Notes: generated by a model not told the origin, from the letters alone. A stretch of 64,000 nucleotides of DNA from Stappia indica (GCF_020177335.1 NZ_JAIVMG010000009.1:1-64000); one strand, 5' to 3'; counted from the stretch's first letter, positions 1 to 9,372 are shown. Made by a program: numbers and translations.

Positions 1-2
1 CC

Positions 3-503
3 GGCCTTGAGCGCCGCGCGCCGCCCGCCCGCGCGGCGGCGGTTCGGGAGCTCGGCACCCCGCCGGCCGTGCTCTACCGCCATGCCACGACCGGCGATTG
101 CGAAAGGCCGGAGAGCGAGAACATGGCCAGCCGCGAGCTGGTGGTCGGCGTGCTCTCACCCACCTCCACGGTCTACGCGATCCCCTGCACGGCGGGCGCC
201 ACCGGCATCACCTATCGGCTGTACTTGCGCGATTCCGGCGAGATCGGCGGGGTGGAAACGCTCTATTTCGCCTTGCACGATCCCCGCTTTGGCTGGATCG
301 GCAGCGACCTTTTGTCCGGCGTCTCCTTCGATGCGCAGAAAGGCACGTTGAGCGCCGCCTTCACCGGTCGCTCCGACCGCCACTGCGGCTACCGGGCCAG
401 CTGGCGCTGGAGCGATTATGCCTTCCGGCTGCAGAGCTTTCGCGGTCCGACCGATTGCGCGCAAAGCGGAACGCCCGAGCGCTGGACGACGTTTTATCCC
501 TAG
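3..503 (+). CDS. DUF1176 family protein, C-terminal part (cut by the left edge)
   Basis: The frame is already open at the left edge and runs to a TAG at 501-503, so only the C-terminal part of about 166 residues is present. A GTG at 69 and an ATG at 123 lie in frame but have no convincing ribosome site, and homology-like sequence continues upstream of them. The Trp- and Cys-containing end, with a DRHCGYRASWRW segment and then FRLQSFRGPTDC, resembles the end of DUF1176 proteins, which are usually exported and of unknown function. The assignment is from pattern only; the missing N-terminus would show whether a signal peptide exists. Confidence 0.6.
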   Translation, partial: GLERRAPPARAAAVRELGTPPAVLYRHATTGDCERPESENMASRELVVGVLSPTSTVYAIPCTAGATGITYRLYLRDSGEIGGVETLYFALHDPRFGWIGSDLLSGVSFDAQKGTLSAAFTGRSDRHCGYRASWRWSDYAFRLQSFRGPTDCAQSGTPERWTTFYP

Positions 504-514
504 AGTCCAGACGA

Positions 515-766
515 TCAGCCGCCAAACATATCGAGTTGCCGCTGAAGATAGGCACGGCCATCCAGCAGCGCCCGCTTGATCGTATCCAGCCCCCAGCCGG
601 GGTCGAGAACGGCGTCGTTGACCGCTTGGTGAAACGCACTCAAGGGCCTGTCTATGACCTCCGGCCGCAGCGGTGCCAGGACGGGCGCGCCCAGCGCGTA
701 GACCACCACCAGCAGGAACAGGGTCTTGCCGGCGGCCTTGAGCGGGGAATGCAAACCGAAAGCCAT
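515..766 (-). CDS. small membrane-anchored hypothetical protein
   Basis: An 83-residue frame, convergent with the DUF1176 gene (11-base gap). It has a short basic start, one hydrophobic helix at about residues 13-32 (TLFLLVVVYALGAPVLAPL) and an amphipathic remainder of mixed charge ending QRQLDMFGG. Codon use looks coding, with G or C at most third positions. There is no strong ribosome site before the ATG. I do not recognise a family. It is most likely a single-pass inner-membrane protein or one with an uncleaved signal anchor. Confidence 0.5.
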   Translation of the reverse strand: MAFGLHSPLKAAGKTLFLLVVVYALGAPVLAPLRPEVIDRPLSAFHQAVNDAVLDPGWGLDTIKRALLDGRAYLQRQLDMFGG

Positions 767-976
767 CTTACGCCCGTGCTGTGATCGTCATCATCCGAAG
801 GAAGCGGGCCACCAGAGTAGAGGCCGCCGCTTAACGGGGCCTTGCCACGAACGCCGCAAGGCGTCCCGACGTCACCCCCCCTCCCAAAACGGGTGGAACA
901 TGCCATCTCGGACTTGCGCCAGCGGCCCGAACCCGCAAACTGGCCGAACCATTTCGCATTCGGGAGTTCATCCGCC

Positions 977-1591
977 GTGCTTGTCCTTCGTTCCTCTCCG
1001 CCTTCCCCCTACGGCCGCAAGGTCAAGATCGCCGCCAGCGTCGCCGGCCTGATCGACCGGATCACCATCGTCAACGCCGATACCACCGATCCCGCCGACA
1101 GCCTGCGTCAGCAGAACCCGCTGGGGAAGATCCCCGCCCTGGTGTTGGAAGACGGCAGCGTGCTTTACGACAGCCGGGTGATCGTCGAGTACCTCGACCA
1201 ACTCGACGGCGGCGGCCAGCTGATTCCAAAGGGCAACGAGCGGTTCGCGGTGCTGCGCCTGCAGGCGCTGGCCGACGGCCTGCTCGATGCGGCCCTGCTT
1301 CAGGTCTACGAGACCCGGTTCCGCCCGGAAGAAAAGCGCGACGATCAGTGGCTGGCGTATCAGGCGGACAAGGTGTCCCGCGCGCTCGCGCATCTGGAGG
1401 CCGCACCGCCGGCGCCTGTCGCGGCCGGGGACATACCGCATATCGGCCAGATCGCCGTTGCCTGCGCTCTTGGCTATCTCGACCTGCGCTTTGCCAGCGC
1501 CTGGCGCGCCGACCATCCGGTCCTGGTCGACTGGCTCGCCGCTTTCGAGGCCGCGATTCCCTCCTTCGCCGCAACCCGCATCGCGGCGTAA
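977..1591 (+). CDS. glutathione S-transferase family protein
   Basis: A cytosolic GST of about 204 residues. The N-terminal thioredoxin-like domain begins LVLRSSPPSPYGRKVKIA, the usual opening of this bacterial GST group, with SPYGRK in the place of the catalytic Ser/Cys loop. NPLGKIPALVLEDGS and then YDSRVIVEYLD carry the cis-Pro and the glutathione-binding Asp-Ser pair. The rest is the all-helical C-terminal domain. The start chosen is GTG 977, which has GGGAG at 962-966 and gives a normal family length. The frame stays open to an ATG at 842, but that extension is unlike any GST. The gene ends just before a strong two-way terminator. The substrate is unknown. Confidence 0.85.
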   Translation: MLVLRSSPPSPYGRKVKIAASVAGLIDRITIVNADTTDPADSLRQQNPLGKIPALVLEDGSVLYDSRVIVEYLDQLDGGGQLIPKGNERFAVLRLQALADGLLDAALLQVYETRFRPEEKRDDQWLAYQADKVSRALAHLEAAPPAPVAAGDIPHIGQIAVACALGYLDLRFASAWRADHPVLVDWLAAFEAAIPSFAATRIAA

Positions 1592-1614
1592 GGCGAGAGA
1601 TCGGCGAAAACAAA

Positions 1615-1646
1615 AAAACCGGACCTGCCGAGGCGGGTCCGGTTTT
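1615..1646. terminator. bidirectional rho-independent terminator
   Basis: A perfect 11-base stem (1615-1625 with 1636-1646) and a 10-base loop. One arm opens with a run of A and the other closes with TTTT, so it can stop transcripts from both the GST gene and the convergent porin gene. Confidence 0.8.
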
Positions 1647-1685
1647 CCGATGTTTCGCGAGGTGCCGGCCGTGGCCGGCACGCCA

Positions 1686-2357
1686 TCAGAACTGGTAGCT
1701 GAGACCGAAGCGAACCTGGTTGTTCGACAGGTCCGTCTTGTAGGACTGGCCGCCAAGCGCGAAGGTCTTGCTGCCGTAATCCTGGTACTGGTACTCAAGC
1801 CGCGCGGTCACGTTCTGCGTGACGGCACCCTCGATACCTGCACCCGCGGTCCAGCCGACGCGCGTCGCGCTGTCCTTGACGCCATTGGCGGCGACATCCA
1901 GATCGGCGATCGCCAGACCACCGGTACCGAACACGAGGAACCGGTCGAAGGCCCAACCGGCACGTGCGCGGACGGTACCGTTCCAGTCACTCGACGTCCG
2001 GTAGTTCACACCGGCAACGGTCTTGCGCTTGTTGATGTCGCTGAGGCTGAAGTCGGCTTCCGCACCGAGCAGCAGGTTCGGCGTCATCATGAAGTTGTAA
2101 CCGGCATGGACACCGCCAGCGATGCCGCTGTCATTGGTGTTGAACTTGCCGGTCACCCCATTGCGGGTTTCCGAGTCGGTCCAGTTCCAGCCGAGATGGC
2201 CACCGAAGTAGAAGCCCGACCAGTCGAATCGTTCCGCCGGCACCGGATCCGCATAGGGGATCGGCTCCACCGGCTGCGGAAGGTCGGCCGCAAGAGCCGG
2301 GGCGGCAACCGCAATCGCGGCAGCGAGTGTCAGTCCGGCGGCAGCATGACGCTTCAT
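1686..2357 (-). CDS. outer membrane beta-barrel protein, Omp25/Omp31-like porin family
   Basis: A 223-residue exported protein. Residues 1-23 form a signal peptide ending APALA. A short linker rich in Pro and acidic residues follows, then FDWSGFYFGGHLGWNW, the standard first strand of the eight-stranded Omp25/RopB/Omp31 barrels of Hyphomicrobiales. Alternating beta-strands (RARAGWAFDRFLVFGTGG; TARLEYQYQDYG) follow, and the C-terminus is VRFGLSYQF, ending in the Phe needed for barrel assembly. GGAG lies 8 bases before the ATG. The long upstream gap probably holds its promoter. In relatives these proteins are abundant and help outer-membrane integrity. Which paralogue this is cannot be told from sequence alone. 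Confidence 0.9.
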   Translation of the reverse strand: MKRHAAAGLTLAAAIAVAAPALAADLPQPVEPIPYADPVPAERFDWSGFYFGGHLGWNWTDSETRNGVTGKFNTNDSGIAGGVHAGYNFMMTPNLLLGAEADFSLSDINKRKTVAGVNYRTSSDWNGTVRARAGWAFDRFLVFGTGGLAIADLDVAANGVKDSATRVGWTAGAGIEGAVTQNVTARLEYQYQDYGSKTFALGGQSYKTDLSNNQVRFGLSYQF

Positions 2358-2727
2358 GTTGTAACTCCAGATTTACCCAAGTGGATTGTGCGAACGGCAG
2401 TGTGCCGTCAGCCCCCCAACCCGCGTTGTATGAGCAATGAATATGGCATTGTGGTTCCTGAATTGCGGAAATTCAGCGGCAGAGCGCGAAGTTTTAACGA
2501 TAGGGTTAGCGCCCCGTTAACGCTGCGATCTCCCCGCCTTTCCGGGTTTTCCCGTACTTCCAGGAGCATGCGGACGCCTCAATGGGCTTTTCACGCTAGC
2601 CCGAATGCTTATATAGGGGCGGTGCGCATCACAGGCGGCTCCGTGGCGGCCTGACCAATGCGCCAACCGGCTTCTTCCGCCGACATCTCGTTTCCGACCA
2701 ACCAGAACCTCCGGGCCGCTACGCTCA
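2358..2727. other. 370-base intergenic region between divergent porin and antiporter genes
   Basis: No coding frame with support. It holds the 5' regions of both genes. A perfect 7-base inverted repeat with a 5-base loop (CTGAATT at 2458-2464, AATTCAG at 2470-2476) and a 6-base dyad at 2394-2408 (ACGGCA/TGCCGT) lie on the porin side. They could be operators or leader-RNA hairpins. No clear -35/-10 pair could be fixed. Confidence 0.5.
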
Positions 2728-3744
2728 ATGCTCATTGATTATGTCAGCCTGATCGGGGGGCTCGTGGTTCTCGTCGTCGCCGGCGATGTGCTCGTTCGCG
2801 GCGCCGTCGGCATCGCCGAGCGCCTCGGCATTCCCGCCCTCGTTATTGGCCTGACCATCGTCGCCTTCGGCACCAGCGCACCGGAACTGGTGATTTCGCT
2901 GGGCGCGGCGCTCGATGGGCTGCCGGGCATCGCCATCGGCAATGTGGTCGGCTCGAACATCGCCAACGTCCTGCTGGTGCTCGGTCTGCCGGCCATCATC
3001 GCGGTCACCTCCTGCCGGGAAACCGGCGCGATCCGCAATTCCGCCTTCATGGTGCTGATCACCGTCGTGTTCATCGCCATGTGCTTCCACAGCCCGATCT
3101 CCCGCACCGACGGCATCGTTCTGCTCTTGCTGCTTGGCCTGTTCCTGTGGGATTCGGTGCGCGCCACCCGCAAGCATCGCCGGGAAAACGGCCGCTGCGC
3201 CGACAAGAGCGCCGAGGCCGATTGCCCCAAGGAGGGGGAAGAGGAAGTCGGCGAGCTCTACGAAGAGGTGGAGGGCGTTCCGGAAAGCCCGGCGCTGGCC
3301 ATCCTGTTCATTGCCCTCGGTCTGATTGGCCTGCCGCTTGGCGCCCATTTCACCATCGCCGGCGCCTCGGCGCTTGCCAGCGCCTGGGGCGTGACGGAAG
3401 CGGTGATCGGCCTGACCGTGGTTGCACTCGGCACCTCCCTGCCGGAACTGGCCACCTCCTTGATGGCGGCCATTCGCGGCCATTCCGCTGTTGCCCTTGG
3501 CAATGTCATCGGCTCCAACGTGTTCAACCTTCTGGCGATCATGGGCATCACCGCGGTCGTGGTGCCACTTGGCGTACCGCAGGAGGTGCTGGTCCTCGAT
3601 CTCTGGGTGATGCTCGCCAGCGCGCTGCTGGTCCTCGCCTTCGCGGCGATGCATGTCACCATTCGCCGGCCATCGGGCGCGATTTTGTCCCTGCTCTATT
3701 GTCTGTATATCTTCGTGGTCTTCCAGTTCGGCCAGGTGGGCTGA
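2728..3744 (+). CDS. calcium/sodium antiporter, CaCA family (YrbG type)
   Basis: A 338-residue inner-membrane exchanger with the two inverted alpha-repeats of the CaCA superfamily. Repeat 1 has GTSAPELVISL (from residue 48) and GNVVGSNIAN (from 71). Repeat 2 has GTSLPELATSL (from about 235) and GNVIGSNVFNL (from about 258). The acidic Glu of each GTSxPE motif is the expected ion ligand. Between the halves is an unusually acidic cytoplasmic loop (about 150-190, rich in Glu) that may sense or bind cations. The length fits YrbG-like proteins. The gene stands alone, and the exact ions are inferred from the family. Confidence 0.9.
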   Translation: MLIDYVSLIGGLVVLVVAGDVLVRGAVGIAERLGIPALVIGLTIVAFGTSAPELVISLGAALDGLPGIAIGNVVGSNIANVLLVLGLPAIIAVTSCRETGAIRNSAFMVLITVVFIAMCFHSPISRTDGIVLLLLLGLFLWDSVRATRKHRRENGRCADKSAEADCPKEGEEEVGELYEEVEGVPESPALAILFIALGLIGLPLGAHFTIAGASALASAWGVTEAVIGLTVVALGTSLPELATSLMAAIRGHSAVALGNVIGSNVFNLLAIMGITAVVVPLGVPQEVLVLDLWVMLASALLVLAFAAMHVTIRRPSGAILSLLYCLYIFVVFQFGQVG

Positions 3745-3865
3745 TCACAAAAGAAGCGGCCCGGGCCGTCCCTGACCAGGCAAGACGGCGAGAGATGCCT
3801 CCCGGCTCCTTTCGCCCACTTGCCCCGGGGGCGTTCCGCCGACCGCGCGGATGAAGGACATGCCA

Positions 3866-4669
3866 ATGCCCTCCCCTTCCCCCTCCTCCTTCTCCCCCTC
3901 CCGTGCGTCATCCGATGCCCCGATCGCCCTGGTCACCGGCGCCGCGCGCCGGATCGGCAAGGCGATTGCCCTCGACCTCGCCCGCCAGGGGTTCGCGGTG
4001 GCCGTCCACGCCCATCGCTCCGGCGCGGAGGCAGAAGCGGTCGTCGCCGACATCCGTGCCGAAGGGGGGAAAGCCGAGGTGGTAGCCGCCGACCTGACCG
4101 ACCCGCAGGCCCCGGCGCGGTTGATTGGCGAGATCGGCGCGGCGCTCGGCCCCTTGCGGCTGCTCGTCAACAGCGCCTCGATCTTCCAGAACGACGACAT
4201 CGCCAGCCTGTCGCCGGACCTCTATGACGCCCATTTCGCCATCCATGCCCGGGCACCGGTGTTTCTCGCCAGCGCCTTCGCCGCGCAGGTGCCAGTGGAA
4301 GGCGATGCGCTGATCGTCAACATCATCGACCAGCGGGTCTGGAAGCTGACCCCGCAATTCCTCTCCTACACCCTGTCGAAATCCGCGCTCTGGGCCGCCA
4401 CCCAGACGCTGGCACAAGGGCTCGCCCCGCGCATTCGCGTCAACGCCATCGGACCGGGCCCGACCCTTGCCAACATCCGGCAGACGCAGGAGGATTTCGA
4501 GCGGCAGGCAGCGGCGGTGCCGCTCGGGCGCGGGCCGGACCTTGACGATTTCGGCCGCACCATCAGCTATCTCTGGGCAACCCCCTCGATCACCGGCCAG
4601 ATGATCGCCCTCGATGGCGGCCAGCATCTGGCCTGGGAAACCCCGGACGTGGCAGGCATGCGCGAATGA
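3866..4669 (+). CDS. short-chain dehydrogenase, pteridine reductase-like
   Basis: A 267-residue SDR. It carries a Rossmann nucleotide motif TGAARRIG (from residue 24), NSAS in place of NNAG, and catalytic Tyr168 and Lys172 in YTLSK, followed by [10 protein letters not shown]. The TGxxxRxG form of the first motif is the signature of PTR1/FolM-type pteridine reductases, so an NADPH-dependent dihydropterin or dihydrofolate reductase role is plausible. The ATG at 3866 is chosen because AAGGA at 3854-3858 sits 7 bases before it; in-frame ATGs at 3851 and 3860 lack this. The stop overlaps the uvrC start (ATGA), so the two are translationally coupled. Confidence 0.85.
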   Translation: MPSPSPSSFSPSRASSDAPIALVTGAARRIGKAIALDLARQGFAVAVHAHRSGAEAEAVVADIRAEGGKAEVVAADLTDPQAPARLIGEIGAALGPLRLLVNSASIFQNDDIASLSPDLYDAHFAIHARAPVFLASAFAAQVPVEGDALIVNIIDQRVWKLTPQFLSYTLSKSALWAATQTLAQGLAPRIRVNAIGPGPTLANIRQTQEDFERQAAAVPLGRGPDLDDFGRTISYLWATPSITGQMIALDGGQHLAWETPDVAGMRE

Positions 4670-6741
4670 CAACGACTTCTGGCGGCCCCTCCGGCGACCG
4701 CCCGCAGCAGGCGGAAGAAACGGTCAGCTCCACCGGTCCCGAACCGGCGTTCGAAACAGCGGCGACCCCGCTTGGGCCGGACGCGCGCGGTGTCGACGTG
4801 ATCGCCCATTTCGTGCGGCAATTGCCGCTCGGCCCCGGCGTCTACCGGATGCTCGACGGCGAGGGCGAGGTGCTTTACGTCGGCAAGGCCCGTTCGCTGA
4901 AGAAGCGGGTCACCAGCTACACGCGCCTGCAAGGCCAGTCGAACCGCATCATGCGGATGATCCTGGCCACCGCCTCGATGGAATTCGTGACCACGCGCAC
5001 GGAAACCGAGGCGCTGCTGCTGGAAGCAAACCTGATCAAGCGGCTGCGGCCGCGTTTCAACGTTCTGCTGCGCGACGACAAGTCCTTCCCCTATATCCTC
5101 GTCACCGGCGATCATGAGGCGCCGGCGCTGGTCAAGCATCGCGGCGCGCGCCGGCGCAAGGGCAGCTATTTCGGCCCCTTCGCCTCCGCCGGCGCGGTCA
5201 ACCGCACCATCAACGCCCTGCAAAAGGCGTTCCTGGTGCGCAACTGCTCCGACAGCTACTACGCCAACCGCTCGCGCCCCTGCCTGCTGCATCAGATCAA
5301 GCGCTGCGCCGCCCCCTGCACCGGCGAAATCTCGCCGGAGGATTACGCCGGGCTGGTCGCCGAGGCGAAGGCCTTCCTGTCCGGCCGCAGCCAGATGGTG
5401 AAGAAGGATCTCGCCCGGCAGATGGAAGAGGCCTCCGAGGCCCTCGATTTCGAACGCGCCGCCGTCTGCCGCGACCGGCTCGCCGCCCTCTCCCATGTGC
5501 AGTCGCATCAGGGCATCAACCCGCAGACGGTGGAGGAGGCGGACGTCTTCGCCATTCACCAGGACGGCGGCCAGACCTGCATTCAGGTGTTTTTCTTCCG
5601 CACCGGTCAGAACTGGGGCAACTACGCCCAGTTTCCGCGTGCCGACAAGACCTTGACCGAAGCGGAGGTGCTGGAAAGCTTCCTCGCCCAGTTCTACGAC
5701 GACAAGCCGGCGCCGCGTCTCATTCTCCTGTCCCATGACATCGAGGAACGGGAGCTCCTGGCCGCCGCACTCAGCGAACGCAGCGACCGCAAGGTCGAGG
5801 TCGCCGTTCCCAAGCGCGGCGAAAAGCGCGAGCTGGTGGAGCATGCCGCCCAGAACGCCCGCGAGGCGCTGGGGCGGCGGTTGGCCGAAACCAGCAGTCA
5901 GACCCGCCTGCTCGCCGGGCTGGCGGAGGCCTTTTCCCTGCCCGCCCCGCCGCGCCGCATCGAGGTCTACGACAACTCCCACATCATGGGCACCAACGCG
6001 GTCGGCGGCATGATCGTGGCCGGGCCCGAGGGCTTCGCCAAGGGGCAGTATCGCAAGTTCAACATCAAGTCGCAGGATCTGGTGCCGGGCGACGACTACG
6101 GCATGATGCGCGAGGTGCTCACCCGGCGCTTCTCCCGCCTCTTGAAGGAGCACAGCGCCGAACGGCCCGACTATGCGGCGCCTGTTACCGCCGGGCCGGC
6201 GCCCGGCACCATTCCCGCCGGTTCGCAGAGCGACAGCGCCGCACTGGCGGAAACAGCCGAGACGGAGAGCGCGGAGGCCGACACCGGCATGCCCGCCTGG
6301 CCCGATCTTGTGGTGATCGATGGCGGTCTTGGCCAGTTGAACGCCGTGCGCGAGACGCTGCACGAACTCGGGCTGGACGACGTACCGCTCGTGGGCATCG
6401 CCAAGGGGCCGGATCGGGACGCCGGACGGGAGAAGTTCTTCCTGCCGGACCGGCCCTCCTTCATGCTGCCGGCGCGCGATCCGGTGCTGTATTTCATCCA
6501 GCGCCTGCGCGACGAGGCCCACCGTTTCGCCATCGGCACCCATCGCGCCCGGCGCAAGAAGGACATCGCCCGCAGCCCGCTGGACGAGATCGCCGGCATC
6601 GGCCCCAGCCGCAAGCGGGCGCTCTTGCGCCATTTCGGCACCGCCAAGGCCGTCTCCAAGGCAGGCATCGACGATCTGATGAACGTCGACGGCGTGTCCG
6701 AGACCGTGGCGCGGACGATCTACGATCATTTCCACGAATAG
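4666..6741 (+). CDS. uvrC: excinuclease ABC subunit C
   Basis: The 691-residue nuclease of nucleotide excision repair, which cuts both sides of a lesion after UvrAB loading. The order is: a variable acidic N-terminal extension of about 45 residues; a GIY-YIG domain for the 3' cut ([20 protein letters not shown]); a Cys-rich segment ([13 protein letters not shown]); a UVR motif ([19 protein letters not shown]); the RNase H-like endonuclease domain for the 5' cut ([21 protein letters not shown] and DLVVIDGG), interrupted by an Ala/Glu/Pro linker common in this lineage; and a C-terminal helix-hairpin-helix ([17 protein letters not shown]). It starts inside the SDR stop codon. Confidence 0.97.
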   Translation: MTTTSGGPSGDRPQQAEETVSSTGPEPAFETAATPLGPDARGVDVIAHFVRQLPLGPGVYRMLDGEGEVLYVGKARSLKKRVTSYTRLQGQSNRIMRMILATASMEFVTTRTETEALLLEANLIKRLRPRFNVLLRDDKSFPYILVTGDHEAPALVKHRGARRRKGSYFGPFASAGAVNRTINALQKAFLVRNCSDSYYANRSRPCLLHQIKRCAAPCTGEISPEDYAGLVAEAKAFLSGRSQMVKKDLARQMEEASEALDFERAAVCRDRLAALSHVQSHQGINPQTVEEADVFAIHQDGGQTCIQVFFFRTGQNWGNYAQFPRADKTLTEAEVLESFLAQFYDDKPAPRLILLSHDIEERELLAAALSERSDRKVEVAVPKRGEKRELVEHAAQNAREALGRRLAETSSQTRLLAGLAEAFSLPAPPRRIEVYDNSHIMGTNAVGGMIVAGPEGFAKGQYRKFNIKSQDLVPGDDYGMMREVLTRRFSRLLKEHSAERPDYAAPVTAGPAPGTIPAGSQSDSAALAETAETESAEADTGMPAWPDLVVIDGGLGQLNAVRETLHELGLDDVPLVGIAKGPDRDAGREKFFLPDRPSFMLPARDPVLYFIQRLRDEAHRFAIGTHRARRKKDIARSPLDEIAGIGPSRKRALLRHFGTAKAVSKAGIDDLMNVDGVSETVARTIYDHFHE

Positions 6742-6848
6742 ATCTCGGCGCCAGCGGCCGGAACCTGTGCAAAAACGCCTGGCACGCCGACCGGCGCGGG
6801 CGCGAATCCGGCTAGGACGGAGAGGCACGACAACAGCGGCCGGAACTC

Positions 6849-7460
6849 ATGGCAAAGCTCTATTTCAGCTATTCCTCGATGAACGCGGGAAAATCGACCA
6901 TCCTGCTGCAGGCGGCCTACAACTACCGGGAGCGGGGCATGGAACCGCTGCTGCTGACCGCGGCGGTCGATGAGCGCGCCGGCAAGGGGCGGATCGCCTC
7001 GCGTATCGGCCTCGCCTCCCAGGCGGACCTGTTCGACGAGCACACCGATCTTCTGGCCCATGTCACCGCCGCCCGCGCCAAAGCTGCCGTCGATTGCGTT
7101 TTCATCGACGAGGCGCAGTTTCTTCAGGAAGCGCAGGTGTGGCAGCTCGCGGCGGTGGCCGATGAGCTGGGCATTCCGGTGATGTGCTATGGTCTGCGCA
7201 CCGATTTTCAGGGCAAGCTGTTCCCCGGCAGCCGGGCGCTGCTGGCGATTGCCGACACCCTGCGCGAGGTCAAGACCATCTGCTGGTGTGGCCGCAAGGC
7301 GACCATGGTGGCCCGTCTGGACGGCAATGGCCGGATCGTCGAGGAAGGCGATCAGGTGGTGATCGGCGGCGAGGACCGCTATGTCTCCCTGTGCCGGCGC
7401 CACTGGTCGAAACGCCAGCTCGGCGAGGCACCGGCGAGGGAAAGCGAAACAACGGACTGA
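6849..7460 (+). CDS. tdk: thymidine kinase (type II)
   Basis: A 203-residue enzyme that phosphorylates thymidine in pyrimidine salvage. It shows the P-loop MNAGKST near residues 11-17, the DEAQFL acid segment (Walker B-like), YGLRTDFQGKLFPGS, and the zinc lid formed by CWCGRKATM with the late Cys and His in SLCRRHW. The sequence reads much like the Escherichia coli enzyme, which is less usual in alphaproteobacteria. It follows uvrC after 107 bases and precedes a HlyU-like gene. With hlyU and the GNAT it interrupts the usual uvrC-pgsA-moaDE order. Confidence 0.95.
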   Translation: MAKLYFSYSSMNAGKSTILLQAAYNYRERGMEPLLLTAAVDERAGKGRIASRIGLASQADLFDEHTDLLAHVTAARAKAAVDCVFIDEAQFLQEAQVWQLAAVADELGIPVMCYGLRTDFQGKLFPGSRALLAIADTLREVKTICWCGRKATMVARLDGNGRIVEEGDQVVIGGEDRYVSLCRRHWSKRQLGEAPARESETTD

Positions 7461-7495
7461 TCTCCGGGCACCCCGGAGACGACAGGAGGCAAGGC

Positions 7496-7801
7496 ATGGT
7501 GTTCGGCAAGATTTTCGGCGGCCTGTTCGGCGGCAGCGGCGGCGACAACAAGAGCGCGGCCTCCCCGGCCCTTGCCTCGGTCGAGTACAAAGGCTTCCTC
7601 ATCACCCCCAAGCCCCAGCCCAACGGGCCGCAATGGCAGGTTGCCGGCACCATCAGCAAGGATGGCGAACCCGGGGAGCCGCCGCGCGAACACCAGTTCA
7701 TTCGCGCCGATGTCATGGTCACCGTCGAGGACGCGGCGGAATTCAGTATCCGCAAGGCCCGACAGATCATCGACGAGCAGGGCGAGCGGATCTTCTCCTG
7801 A
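7496..7801 (+). CDS. HlyU family transcriptional regulator-like protein
   Basis: A 101-residue protein. The start is set by AGGAGG at 7484-7489, 6 bases before the ATG. A Gly-rich N-terminus (KIFGGLFGGSGG) is followed by the conserved HlyU core YKGFLITPKPQPNGPQWQVAGTI and then FIRADVMVTVEDA with a basic helix near the end. In Vibrio, HlyU is a winged-helix anti-silencer of haemolysin genes, but most alphaproteobacterial members are shorter or divergent and their DNA binding is untested. It lies 35 bases after tdk and may share its transcript. Confidence 0.75.
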   Translation: MVFGKIFGGLFGGSGGDNKSAASPALASVEYKGFLITPKPQPNGPQWQVAGTISKDGEPGEPPREHQFIRADVMVTVEDAAEFSIRKARQIIDEQGERIFS

Positions 7802-7828
7802 TCCGGCCGCCCGCTCTAGGGCTCGCGC

Positions 7829-8545
7829 TTACCCGGCGCCGGCGCGCAACACCGCCAGCGACCGGCGCTGCCGTCCTTCCGCGTCGAAATTCGCAGGATC
7901 CAGCCAGCGTTCGAACGCCCGGCGCAGTGCCGGCCACTCCGTGTCGATAATCGAGTACCAGGCGGTATCGCGATTCCTGTTCCGGTAGACGGTCGCCTGC
8001 CGGAAGGTACCCTCGTAGACGAAGCCCAACCGCTCCGCCGCCGCGCGGGAGGGGGCGTTCAGCGCATCGCATTTCCACTCGTAGCGCCGGTATCCCAGCT
8101 CGTCGAACACCCGCGCCATCATCAGGTACATCGCCTCGCTCGCCATCAGCGTGCGCTGCAGCGCCGGCGCGAAGTTGATATGCCCCACCTCGATCACGCC
8201 ATTTACCGGGTCGATCCGCAGGAAGCTGGCCACCCCGAGCGCCCGGCCGCTCTCCTGGTCCACCACCACATGGAACAGCGGATCCTCGCCTGTGAACCTC
8301 GCCTCGGCGAAAGCACGAAACGCCGCTTCGCTGGCAAAGGGCCCATAGGGCAGGTAGGTCCAGTTGCGGGCCTCTGCATCAGCCGCATAGGCCGCATGGA
8401 GATCACCCACATGGCGCGCCGCATCGAATGGCTCCAAACGGCAGGTGCGACCGATCAGCGCCGTCTTTTCCGGGCGCGGGCGCGGCGTCCACTCCGGCAC
8501 CTCAGGCCCGATCGGCTGGCCGAGGGCATTGACCCGTTGTGTCAT
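7829..8545 (-). CDS. GNAT family N-acetyltransferase, RimJ/RimL type
   Basis: A 238-residue protein with an Acetyltransf_3-like fold. The N-terminus TQRVNALGQPIGPEVPEW is a hallmark of a GNAT subgroup that acts on amino-acid or peptide amines. The core holds VVDQESGRALGVASFLRI and HINFAPALQRTLMASEA (acetyl-CoA pyrophosphate loop region), then RYEWKCDALNAPSRAAAERLGF (split here only for reading). ATG 8545 is chosen because GGGAG lies upstream; the frame is open further but has no such site. It is convergent with the HlyU-like gene. The substrate is unknown. Confidence 0.85.
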   Translation of the reverse strand: MTQRVNALGQPIGPEVPEWTPRPRPEKTALIGRTCRLEPFDAARHVGDLHAAYAADAEARNWTYLPYGPFASEAAFRAFAEARFTGEDPLFHVVVDQESGRALGVASFLRIDPVNGVIEVGHINFAPALQRTLMASEAMYLMMARVFDELGYRRYEWKCDALNAPSRAAAERLGFVYEGTFRQATVYRNRNRDTAWYSIIDTEWPALRRAFERWLDPANFDAEGRQRRSLAVLRAGAG

Positions 8546-8799
8546 GATTCGTCTTCTCCCTGCTCGCACCCGGTTCCGGGTCACTGTTGGCGTGATCGGG
8601 GTGTGCAGCGCAAGTGCGTCGCCGCAAAGGACCGGTTGCCGACAATTTTGCCGGACAGCCCGCCCCGCTTCGGCGGCCCCTGCGAGGGCACACGAGGTCA
8701 CCTTCCCGCCGCCGGCCCGCCGCATTGACGTAACCGGGCGCACGTGCTTGAAGGGCATGAGCTCTTTCGTCCCTCCAGAATGCAAGACCCTTTCGCGCA

Positions 8800-9372
8800 A
8801 TGACACGATCTCTCGTCTGGAGCCTACCGAACATCTTGACCTACGGGCGGATTCTCGCCGTCCCGGCGGTCATGCTGTGCTTCTATTTCCCCGGCAATAC
8901 CGCACGCTGGACCGCGCTCGCAATCTTCGTTGTCGCGGCGGTGACCGATTTCTTCGACGGCTATCTGGCACGGGCCTGGAAGCAGCAGTCGCGTCTTGGA
9001 CAGATGCTCGACCCGATCGCCGACAAGCTCCTGGTCGCGGTCTGCCTGCTGCTTCTGGCCGGCAAGGGCGACATCGGCGGCTGGTCGATGATCGCCGCCG
9101 CCATCATCCTGTGCCGGGAAATCCTGGTCTCGGGCCTGCGCGAGTTTCTCGCCGACCTCCGGGTCAGCGTGCCGGTCACCAAGCTGGCCAAGTGGAAGAC
9201 CACCGTCCAGCTCGTCGCCATGGCGCTTCTGCTCGCCGGTCCCGCCGGCGAGGCGGTGCTGCCGGGCACGCAGATCGCCGGTCTGGTCGCGCTTTGGCTT
9301 GCCGCCATGCTGACCCTATATACCGGCTACGACTACTTCCGCGCGGGCATCGGCCATCTGATGACCGACTGA
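8800..9372 (+). CDS. pgsA: CDP-diacylglycerol--glycerol-3-phosphate 3-phosphatidyltransferase
   Basis: A 190-residue inner-membrane enzyme making phosphatidylglycerol phosphate, the committed step to phosphatidylglycerol and cardiolipin. The N-terminus SLPNILTYGRILAVP is typical. The CDP-alcohol phosphotransferase motif D-G-x2-A-R-x8-G-x3-D-x3-D is complete, running from DGYLAR to DPIADK. There are about five membrane helices. No ribosome site is clear before the ATG. moaD follows after 32 bases, a pairing common in Hyphomicrobiales. Confidence 0.95.
   Translation: MTRSLVWSLPNILTYGRILAVPAVMLCFYFPGNTARWTALAIFVVAAVTDFFDGYLARAWKQQSRLGQMLDPIADKLLVAVCLLLLAGKGDIGGWSMIAAAIILCREILVSGLREFLADLRVSVPVTKLAKWKTTVQLVAMALLLAGPAGEAVLPGTQIAGLVALWLAAMLTLYTGYDYFRAGIGHLMTD

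Noticed and set aside
842-976. Longer start for the first GST gene (ATG 842)
   Set aside because: The added 45 residues are unlike any GST, while GTG 977 has GGGAG and gives the normal N-terminus.
4567-6828. A 753-codon open frame antisense to uvrC
   Set aside because: It mirrors a complete, motif-verified uvrC, has the Arg/Gly/His-rich composition typical of antisense frames in GC-rich DNA and shows no domain.
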